Shown here one piece after another: positions 57,601 to 64,000 of a stretch of 64,000 bases of DNA (position 1 is its first letter; each line of letters opens with the position of its first letter). The notes below the pieces were generated by a model. That model had not been told where the DNA came from and did not search any database. It saw only the letters and a list, made by a program, of their open reading frames with translations. Position numbers and translations under genes: made by a program. The stretch comes from Ottelia alismoides (lineage: Eukaryota > Streptophyta > Magnoliopsida > Alismatales > Hydrocharitaceae). The stretch spans positions 124,001-188,000 of the forward strand of contig JAZKJV010008873.1 in assembly GCA_037367405.1 (NCBI GenBank), in the 5' to 3' direction.

Positions 57601-60600
57601 AGATCTTGTAGTACTAAAAAAGGTGCTTACAATATTCCTAAGACGGTAGGTGCTTGCAGAATTACATTAAAAAATGTGGGGCATGCTTAAAGGGTAATGC
57701 AGTTCTCACAGAAAACGGAGGTGTTGGAACAGATTTTGTAGCTTAGCCTAGAGTGAATCCATTTATTTGATCTACTGAACTATATTCTACATAATTCCTT
57801 GGCGAAGGAACTAAAGAGAATAGTGTCTGGTGTTCAAGACGAGGAAATATAATAGGCTTAATCTTTATATTTGTTTATGCACCTCCCTTTTAAGTAAGAA
57901 GTACGACATTACTGTTTAAAGAACCTACCATTTTATTCGGGAGTTTGCAAGCACCATCCTTTTTGGAACTAGGTTAAGCACCTCCATTTTTGAGACTATA
58001 GCACAATCTCTTATTAGCCATCAATATTTCAATTCCCCAAAGTCCATAAAATTCATGACCCTCTGTGGGGTTTTTATCCAACCAAAATAATCCCTCTGAA
58101 ATAATAGTTATAACCAGCAAACAAGGATTTGCACAATAATCTCATATTCATGTCGTTGATAAAACAGTGGCAAAAATTGTTCATACTTTCATCAACCATG
58201 TGTTTCAATACAATTTGAAACATGCAAAAGAATTGCATAAAAGATTTATTGCATTCATATAAAACTATTAAAATATGTAATCATTATGTATAACAGATTT
58301 GAATAGAACTTTTCCATTTATCCATCGGAAGAATGTCACAAAAGCTAATATCAAATCAGCATACACGGAGTGTAATTGACATGCCCATGAAATCCCAGAA
58401 TGTTCTAGAACACAACAACAAAGCTTTCTTCTATACCAAGTAGGGTTGGCTACGTGGATTCTTCGCCTCCATTTAAATCTATTTTAGATCATTCTCAAAC
58501 TTAGATCCAAATGAATAAAATCCCTTCGAATAGTCTCCTTCTGACACTTCTTGGGCCTTCCTCGCCCTCTCTTACCCAACTCAACATCTGAAACATCGTA
58601 TCTTCTAACTATCTATCTTCTAACTGGTGCATCAGACGACCTCTTTTGCAAATGGTCAAACCATAAGTGGTTCTTTCTCGTCTTATCATTTATCGAAGCT
58701 ACGCCAACTTTACTCCTGGCCACATCGTTCCGAATCCGATTTTTTCGTATATGACCCACACATCCACCATAGCAATTTTATTTATGCTACTATCATTCTA
58801 TGCACATGTCTATGGTCCACAGGCCAACATCCATTGAGCATAGAAGGTCTCCCAGTTGTTTTGTAATACTTTCCTTTGACTTTCAAGAATTTTTCTTATC
58901 ACATAGAATAGTAGAGGCTCCTCTCCACTTTACACAACGTGTATTTATTTTATTAATAACATCTCCAACATTTTCCCCATCATGTTGTAAAATAGATCAC
59001 AAGTATATAAAAGAATCTTCCTTCCACTTTATATATTCAATCTTATCCCTAATTATATGAATTCCTTTAATCTCTAAAGCATGTCTCCAAACCTTAACTT
59101 ATCATTTATTCCATCTCTAGCTCATCAACCAGCATAATATCATCAGCAAAGAACATACACCAAGGTATCTCATCCTAAATGTGACTAGTCAACTCGTCCA
59201 TAATCGAAGTAAAAAGGATTTGACTCAAAGATGAACCTTGATGCAGATCGATGTTGATGTCAAAATAGTCGGTCCTCCTATAAAGGATCCTTACACCAGA
59301 TGAAGCCCCGTGATACATATCCTTTGTAAAGTTAATGTACATGACATGTTCTTGTCTCTTCTCCAAAACTTTCCACAAGATCTCTCGTGGGACTGAATCA
59401 TAAGCCATCTCCAAATCAATACAAATCATATGAAGATTCTTCCTTTTAACTCTATAAATCTATGTTGTTCTCCTCAACAGATGGATAACTTCAATGATTA
59501 AGCGGCCTGGTATGAATCTGAATTGTTTTTTTGTTACGTGGGAAACTTGTCTCAACCTTCTTTCAATCATACATTCTCAAATTTTCAAAGTATGACATCA
59601 ATTTGATACCTCTGTAATTCGAACAATTTTAAATGTCTTTTTTATACTTAGAAAGGGGCATCACGATGATTTTTAATGCATTCTTCATGCCTCCTCTACT
59701 TCATTTCTTTGTATTCATCTGTAGCTTGCACGAATCAGGTAACTCTCACTACTAGCAAGATCTCCGAAAGTGGTCTCTTTATTCCTTTGCCCTATGAAAA
59801 GCTTATGAAAATATTGCTTCCATCTAGTCTCTATATCCTTCTGAGTAACAAGCACACGTCCTTCACCATCCTTAATGCATCTCACTTGAGTAAGATCTTT
59901 GATCTTTCTTTCTCTTCATTTGCCTAGTCAAGCTTTTTGTCAGAACTTCATACGCTTTTATCTTAACTTCACTTACAGCCTTTTTTGCTTCCACCTTCGC
60001 TATTTTGTAGTTCGTGATGGTTTCCTCGGTTATATCTTTATACATTGCTTTAAAGCAAGCTCTTTTTAATTTTAAGTTTCTCTTGCACCCTTTTACTTTG
60101 GCCTAGAACTCATCCATTAAACTTGCCTAGTATATCTTTGTCTACCTTTCGGATACAAGGTGCTACCGCCTCACACATCTCATTTGCACTTCTGTTATAT
60201 TTCCAAGATAAGTCTTCTAAAACCTTCTCCTTGAAGCTTGCATGCTTTAATTGAAGATCTCATCATCTAGTTATAATGGTCTTGGGAACCATCCTTTTCT
60301 TTTCCAACTGTTTTATTTGTACATTCAACCTTCAAATAAAGTGTATAGAGCTAGGATACTTAAAGGCAGAGTGGAGTCAATAAGCGAAGCAGGAGTTGAT
60401 GGAGGTACCTAAGAAAGTTGGACTTGGATAGGCAAATCAAGTGAATAAGTAGTCTTCCAGCTCTTGATCCACACCCTTCGACTAATTGACCAACCAAGTA
60501 CCTAAGTAGCAAGCAATGTTGAGGTGTTAAGCCCTCTCATGGGATTACTTAATGTTCCTTGCAGCACAATCAATCTCTTCTCCTCATTGCAAAGTAATCT

Positions 60601-62155
60601 ATCTATGTTTTAGTTGGGCCACTCTTATAAATAATTAAATGTTCCTCCCTCTTCTTTCAAGAGTGTTTGCTAATAAAAGGTCATAAACCGTAATAAAAAA
60701 TATAAAATCCAAAATGACCCTTCCCCCTTTTTGTCTAAACCCGAAGCCATGACCCCCATGAGCAAAGGCATTCTTTCCTACATGTCCATTGAAATTTACA
60801 CCTATGAGAATCATCTCTCTTTGTGGAATTCCTTAGATAATCTTATCCAAATCCTCCAAAAATCTGGTTTATTGTTTCCTCCAAATCAATATGGGGTGCA
60901 TAAGCTGAGACAAAATCTTTGATTTCTTCTCCAAGTACCAATTTTAGCAAAATAATTCGATTCCCAAATCTTTACACCACAACCACACTATCCTTTACAT
61001 CCTCATGAACAACCACTCCAACATCATTTCTACCCTTCTCTTTTCCTGAATAGCATAATTTAAAACGCATCTTCTCAATCTCCGTTGTTCTCGCTAAACC
61101 ATTTTCCTCTTGGAGACATGGGATTTGAATCTTCCTTCTTTCCATCGTATCGACCATCTTTATTGATTTGCCAGTCAAAGTGTCAATATAAAAGAACACC
61201 ATGAACTAATCCCAGATCACCAGAAAAAAGTTGAACGAAGCCATGCAACTAATCTCTATGGATTGTGCAACTTAATCTCTATGGGTTGTGCAACTAATCT
61301 CAAGAACACCAGGAAAAATTTATACCAGTTCCACGGGTTTCATCACCACTACGCATCTCCTCCAAGGTCATGACGCCATCTTCTAAGCCACATTCTCTCA
61401 CCTAGTCACAGCATCGAATAATAATAAGAGTAAGCAAGATACGGCTCTAAACCCAGCTTTGCAACATACAAATTTAAGAATAAGATCAGCCCAATCTGGA
61501 ATGCTTCGCCAAAGAATTAAGCATTTCTTATGTCCTTTGTCCATCCATTCCCCATGGCCTGTAAAAGAAATAAAAATTTGCAATTGAGAAAAGTAACTGC
61601 TAAAATAATAATAAATCAAAATTTCCAGAGTCTGGAAAGCAAATTTAACACCAAAAATTGATGAAATTTTCAACACCTTCGGATACCACAGCTGCGAGAA
61701 ATTTCTCCCTCGCCTCATGATTAAGAGATCCTGGAAAAACTTCCATATGTGAGCTATATATAAAAATATACATATGCACGAATGTGACAGATAAACTACT
61801 AAAGCATTCGAACGGCACCATCAACGAAAGAAAGGCAGACCATCGTTGACTGTGTTAACCCCATTCACTATAAACTACAAACAAATGTCCAGTTCAATTG
61901 TTAAGGCAAAAGATGGACGTCTGAAGTGCACATCCAGAGGACGCTCAAAGTTTTAAAAGATTTATAGTACGCAGACATTCAACGTTCTAAAAGATTTCAA
62001 GTACGCATTATTTACTTTCAATAGCCGGATTTGAGAATAGAGGAAAATCTTCCTCCAGCCCAATTACAAAAATTTTCTGACTTCTACAGTAGTCCAGAAT
62101 CAGCTCCTTCCACAAATTCACTTGCTTGTCCCGTGTTTCCCTAACTGGCTGCAGC
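48549..62155 (-). CDS. VPS25: VPS25, ESCRT-II complex subunit (5' partial), five exons, one giant intron
   Basis: Minus-strand exons: 62016-62155, 61677-61730, 61470-61558, 61326-61401, 48549-48670. Each junction has GT-AG and the codon phases join without a break (1, 1, 0, 1), ending in TGA at 48549-48551. The product matches VPS25: LQPVRETR and [11 protein letters not shown], then [24 protein letters not shown], and the C-terminus [13 protein letters not shown]25 binds VPS22/VPS36 in ESCRT-II and recruits VPS20 (ESCRT-III) at endosomes to sort ubiquitinated membrane proteins. The visible part is about 160 residues; plant VPS25 is about 180, so roughly 20 N-terminal residues lie beyond 64000 or in an exon I could not find. 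The last intron, 48671-61325 (12,655 bp), is packed with transposons. No stop interrupts the exons, so the gene looks intact. Confidence 0.9.
48755..48862. repeat. 31-bp tandem duplication next to an RTE-type LINE tail fragment
   Basis: Two 31-bp copies (48755-48785, 48786-48816), one mismatch, start GAAATGGAGAGTC. Directly after comes GGGTCGGCTACATGGATTCT (about 48844-48863), the inverse of the end of plant RTE-type LINEs (compare 54590-54650 and 58430-58480). Only the tail is present. Confidence 0.6.
48864..49886. other. Intron sequence without recognised elements
   Basis: About 1 kb. It includes a perfect CCCCCGCGGGGG palindrome (49151-49162) and a 96-residue frame (49174-49464) with no recognisable domain. 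I see no gene. Confidence 0.45.
49888..50117. mobile_element. Truncated hAT MITE, same family as 51236-51682
   Basis: Starts TAAGCTTGCAAAAGTC with GACTAGTTGGGC and GCTGACTAGTGG words, and shares the internal ATGTAAAAACTGATTTATAT stretch. The right end is missing, so no target duplication can be scored. Confidence 0.55.
50540..50630 (-). pseudogene. psaC: Plastid-derived psaC fragment (NUPT)
   Basis: About 30 codons from the 5' end of plastid psaC (photosystem I iron-sulfur subunit): [19 protein letters not shown] then TDVLEMIP. The start codon reads ATA instead of ATG and one cluster cysteine is serine, so this is a decayed nuclear copy. The sequence leaves psaC at 50540 and after 50630 could be the adjoining plastid spacer. 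It lies in the VPS25 intron. Confidence 0.8.
50868..50975 (-). pseudogene. rrn5: Plastid 5S rRNA (rrn5) fragment (NUPT)
   Basis: Minus-strand match to most of plastid 5S rRNA, including CCATCCCGAACTTGGTGGTT (one or two changes) and CTGTAGGGGAGGTCCTG (a mismatch after it), ending GCTCGACGCCAG. About 13 nt of the 5' end are replaced after 50975. Several differences are C-to-T or G-to-A. Only 240 bp from the psaC piece, although the two are not adjacent in typical plastid genomes, so the insert is a mosaic or was rearranged. Confidence 0.82.
51010..52430 (-). pseudogene. LINE ORF2 C-terminal remains, interrupted by a hAT MITE
   Basis: Minus-strand pieces read like the region after RT in L1-like plant LINEs: [13 protein letters not shown] and [10 protein letters not shown] (52039-52236), the zinc-binding [13 protein letters not shown] region and its better frame with CPLCNEE (51690-51830), and a terminal WLARN stretch (about 51070-51130). 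Broken frames. The hAT MITE at 51236-51682 separates the last two. Confidence 0.65.
51236..51682. mobile_element. hAT-type MITE, complete, 8-bp TSD GATTGCGC
   Basis: 447 bp with CAAGCTTGCAAAAATCGG at the left and its near inverse ...CTTTCTGCAACCTTG at the right, flanked by perfect 8-bp repeats GATTGCGC (51228-51235, 51683-51690). Both arms are crowded with CCGACTAG/CTAGTCGG words (more than ten); the centre is AT-rich. No coding capacity, so it would rely on a hAT transposase elsewhere. Confidence 0.9.
52440..52972 (+). pseudogene. pol: copia RNase H end and polypurine tract
   Basis: Plus-strand copia RNase [17 protein letters not shown], then [20 protein letters not shown] and [13 protein letters not shown], with in-frame stops. 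The purine tract CTTGAGAGGGAG ends at 52972, just before an LTR start. Confidence 0.82.
52973..53785 (+). repeat. copia LTR pieces separated by unassigned DNA
   Basis: An LTR begins TGTTAGAATATTC at 52973 but its similarity stops near 53000. A second start, TGTTGGAATATTC, is at 53563, and from there a full LTR-like stretch runs to ...CTTTCTTCACA at 53785, with CTATATAAGG and an AATAAA-like word. TGATACGAGCC follows, resembling a degraded tRNA-Met primer site. So 53563-53785 could be a separate 5' LTR, or the rest of a split LTR. Confidence 0.5.
53000..53562. other. Unassigned insert between two copia LTR starts
   Basis: About 560 bp, more GC-rich in its first and last parts (GCCGGGACCCCCCC at 53018; a pyrimidine-rich stretch at 53350-53540). 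No frame or known element. Organellar origin is possible but unproven. Confidence 0.35.
53860..54440 (-). pseudogene. LINE ORF2 fragment
   Basis: Minus-strand text typical of plant LINEs after RT: a [16 protein letters not shown] stretch (54189-54374) preceded by KEGRLRVL. Adjacent frames are broken. Confidence 0.6.
54575..54660 (+). repeat. RTE-type LINE 3' tail with (TTG)n
   Basis: GGAGGCGAAGAATCCATGTA, then GCCGACCCTACTT and a GTTGTTGTT end. Plus orientation; only the tail is present. Confidence 0.6.
54925..57555 (-). mobile_element. Complete non-autonomous LTR retrotransposon (TRIM/LARD-like), 2.6 kb
   Basis: Two direct LTRs: 54925-55233 (309 bp; 3' LTR on the minus strand) and 57259-57555 (297 bp; 5' LTR). 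On the minus strand a primer site TGGTATCAGAAT (57247-57258) adjoins the 5' LTR, and a purine tract CAGCTTGAGGGGAG (55234-55247) adjoins the 3' LTR. The LTR ends are TGTT...AACA-like. The flanks are AATAA and AATAC, 4 of 5 matching. The 2.0-kb interior has no gag or pol; it contains a GC-rich part (56220-57000). It must use proteins of another copia-type element. Confidence 0.82.
57556..58429. other. Intron sequence without recognised elements
   Basis: AT-rich, no frame of note, no recognisable repeat. Confidence 0.45.
58430..61210 (-). pseudogene. RTE-type LINE, long but decayed
   Basis: The 5' end (high coordinates) reads as an endonuclease start: [18 protein letters not shown] and [16 protein letters not shown] (60972-61202). 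RT follows with [18 protein letters not shown] and GLHQGS-like [16 protein letters not shown] and MDELT (59175-59429). The 3' end is the GCGAAGAATCCACGTAGCC tail with a (TTG)n end at 58430-58480. These are marks of plant RTE LINEs. Many stops; RT fragments continue to about 58550. The length, ~2.8 kb, is close to a full RTE. It lies in the same orientation as VPS25. Confidence 0.75.
61211..61325 (-). other. 5' end of the giant VPS25 intron, with a short tandem repeat
   Basis: 115 nt between the exon donor and the RTE. It contains two copies of a ~23-nt word with CTCTATGG and TTGTGCAACT (about 61250-61300). Confidence 0.5.
61326..62155 (-). CDS. VPS25: VPS25 exon cluster (four internal exons)
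   Basis: 62016-62155 (140 nt, acceptor TTTTTTAG, donor GTAAAT) encodes the first winged-helix part. 61677-61730 (54 nt) and 61470-61558 (89 nt, acceptor TTTTACAG) carry the HEAREKF and MDKGHKKC stretches. 61326-61401 (76 nt, acceptor GACTAG, donor GTATAA) encodes [12 protein letters not shown], the start of the second winged helix. The introns here are ordinary in size (68-285 nt). Confidence 0.9.
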
Positions 62156-62519
62156 CTAAAAAACAATTTCGTAGAAGTTTAGTATGGTTGAAACATTGAT
62201 GAGTATACGTTAGAAAAGAACTAAAGTACACTAAGTGAGGAAAGCATGAAAGATGCTTATCATAAATGGACAACGAAGGCATTAAATTAAAATAGCAAGA
62301 CACGTTGAATTAAAACCCCAACAACTCTAACTATTTATTGGTCACCCGAGCCCAATCCAAACCGACAAGATTGTACTTATTGGTTTCCTTCGCACCTCTT
62401 CAGCCTTTTTCAACTCCTGCAACTCTAACTAATTTAGGAAACTACATACAAGTCCAAAATGAGCAATAAGAACACATTTAACAACATTTAATATGCAGAC
62501 GATGACTCCGCCTTTGTTG

Positions 62520-62548
<29 letters not shown>
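62156..62548. other. Upstream intron of VPS25, left part
   Basis: AT-rich. A (TA)n(GA)n tract at 62519-62548 borders the foldback element that follows. No N-terminal VPS25 exon is visible here or further to 64000. Confidence 0.5.
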
Positions 62549-62551
<3 letters not shown>

Positions 62552-62938
62552 GGGAAAGGGAGCTTACTTTGTGAAGTAGGTAACCTTACCTACTTCACAT
62601 CCTTTTTTAGCAAATTTTTTTATTTTTTTTGAAAAATACCACCGTAGGCTTTCATAACTATATCCCTCTAATATGTCATTCAAATTTCGTCAGAAACAGA
62701 GACTCCTATGCCCTCCATCCGGAACATGTAATTTTAACGGTCTCAGATTTGCTGAAATTTACCTGTTCCGGATGAAGGGCATAGGAGTCTTTGTTTCTGA
62801 CGAAATTTGAATGACATATTAGAGGGATATAATTATGAAAATCTATGGTGATATTTTTCAAAAAAAATAAAAAATTGCTAAAAAAGGGTGTGAAGTAGGT
62901 AAGGTTACCTACTTCACAAAGTAGGCTCCCTTTCCTCG
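62549..62938. mobile_element. Nearly perfect foldback MITE in a (TA)n(GA)n setting
   Basis: 390 bp, palindromic throughout. The left TTTGTGAAGTAGGTAACC and the right end carry, on each side, a small palindrome TGTGAAGTAGG...CCTACTTCACA of their own. The core with AACGGTCTCAGATTTGCTGA and GTTTCTGACGAAATTTGAAT is that of families A-C, 45 kb away. Left flank (TA)n(GA)n, right flank (TA)n. Confidence 0.78.
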
Positions 62939-62954
62939 TATATATATATATAAA

Positions 62955-63540
62955 CTTGAGAAATAAAAGATTGAATCAAAATGGTCAACGATTCCCATTA
63001 TATATAAGTGTAATAGGAACCTCTAGGTTGAGAACACGGGGTTTAGGAGGAGATTACATTAAGGCCCATAAGCTTAAAATATAAAAAAATATATTTTCAC
63101 ACACCCCTTTAAGTTGAGTGCATATGCATCGATCTTGTCTAACTTGGAGACAAGAAAGGAATGTTGTTTCCAAATAAGTGCCTTCATGAAGATATCAGCA
63201 AGTTGAAGCTCGGAGGAGTAGTAGGCACCATAATCTTCCCTTGGTGGCATCTCTCATGTAATGACTATCAATCTCAATATAGTTGTGTACTCAATAAAGG
63301 CTAGGTTGGAGGTAATGTAGATCACATATTTTGGTCACTATATAGAGGCAATGGGAGCGGTGGTAGAAAAGCCCAATTATTCCAAAAGGAACTTGGCCAA
63401 GTAAGATCACAAAGCCAAGTTCTACCAAAAGGAACTTAGCCAAGTAAGATAACAAGTTGCTTGGGACACTGCTCTATATTTGGATTCGGTACTAGATCGA
63501 GCAACAACAATATGTTTTTTGCTTTACTAAGATATCCTCC
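62955..63540 (-). pseudogene. pol: copia RNase H end and start of a 3' LTR
   Basis: Minus-strand: an RSSTESKYRAVSQATCYLTW piece (about 63430-63510), then HIEIDSHYMRD (about 63260-63300), LQLADIFMKAL and SKLDKIDAY (about 63110-63200), then a purine stretch TTAAAGGGG and an LTR start near 63100 running down to the (TA)n at 62939. A ~46-bp tandem duplication lies at about 63375-63450. Stops present. Confidence 0.7.
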
Positions 63541-64000
63541 AACATTATTAGCATATCTTTGAATAAAAAAGCAATTGTAGAATATTCAATAGGGATTTTT
63601 ACACTACAAACCTATGAACTTTGACAATTACCCCTCACTCCTGTATCAGTTGTAATTATCCCATAACCCATGTAAACTTGCTAACTCTTACACTACGACC
63701 CCGGTGGTTAACTTCCATCTAGTTGCCATTAAAGTGAAACAAAATCTATCAAATATAGGTGACACTAACACTTATTGTTTGTCAAAATTATAATATAAAC
63801 CATTTTCCCTCCTCCTCCATCCCCAATCCTCCTCCCTCATTTCCACCTCCCACCCCTTCTCCCCTCCCTTGTGCCACCTCATGCCACCGCCACCCCCGCC
63901 CCTCCCTTGCACTATCGCCACTCCTCCCCTGACGCCGCAACCCTCTCCCCTCCATATTGGAGACGGTACGTTGCTCCGAGCTCTGCTATGCATCCATAAA
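63541..64000. other. No gene supported; C-rich right edge
   Basis: 63790-63960 is pyrimidine-rich (CCTCCTCC-type). The 73-residue minus-strand frame is a product of this composition. The first VPS25 exon should lie beyond the window. Confidence 0.45.

Noticed and set aside
63772..63993. First exon of VPS25 or another gene at the right edge
   Set aside because: The glycine/arginine-rich minus frame comes from a pyrimidine-rich stretch and does not resemble the VPS25 N-terminus.

Overview
The window is nuclear DNA of a flowering plant, probably a monocot (the GC-rich gene-like segments lean that way, but I cannot fix the species). Most of it is transposable elements nested in one another. The one host gene I can support is a minus-strand VPS25 (ESCRT-II subunit). 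Five of its exons are visible, and its last intron is 12.65 kb long and full of repeats.

Region by region. 1-8944: the 3' half of a large Ty3/gypsy Athila-type LTR element (element 1): pol with one in-frame stop, a non-coding tail with repeated hairpins, a polypurine tract and a 3.86-kb 3' LTR. 8945-17190: a dense cluster of palindromic non-autonomous DNA elements, almost all bounded by (TA)n or (TA)n(GA)n tracts. I sort them by eye into families A-F; one (10335-11700) carries a GC-rich gene-like insert and two GT-AG intron-like units. 17705-17950: a Tourist-like MITE. 18190-24717: a degenerate Ty1/copia element with both LTRs. About 24800-26680: LINE reverse-transcriptase remains interrupted by a hAT MITE. 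26858-45696: a structurally complete 18.8-kb Athila-type element (element 2) with target duplication ACATG, itself splitting a probable Tourist-like MITE. 45824-48548: small palindromic MITEs and a gypsy relic. 48549-62155: VPS25. 62549-63540: another (TA)n/(GA)n-flanked foldback and a copia 3' end.

The VPS25 intron (48671-61325) contains, in order: a short duplication and a LINE tail, a decayed hAT MITE, plastid-derived DNA (psaC and 5S rRNA fragments), a LINE remnant interrupted by an intact hAT MITE, a copia end with LTR pieces, more LINE, a complete 2.6-kb non-autonomous LTR retrotransposon with LTRs, primer site and polypurine tract on the minus strand, and a long RTE-type LINE.

The most interesting points are: the (TA)n-associated foldback superfamily with hairpins nested in its termini; the two Athila elements, which share a nearly identical 3' module although their pol genes are far apart; the hairpin array in which each 3' arm ends in a copy of the polypurine tract; a twin palindrome (G-box and W-box) kept in all three Athila LTRs; and the very large VPS25 intron. 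All similarities were judged by eye; no alignment or database search was run.
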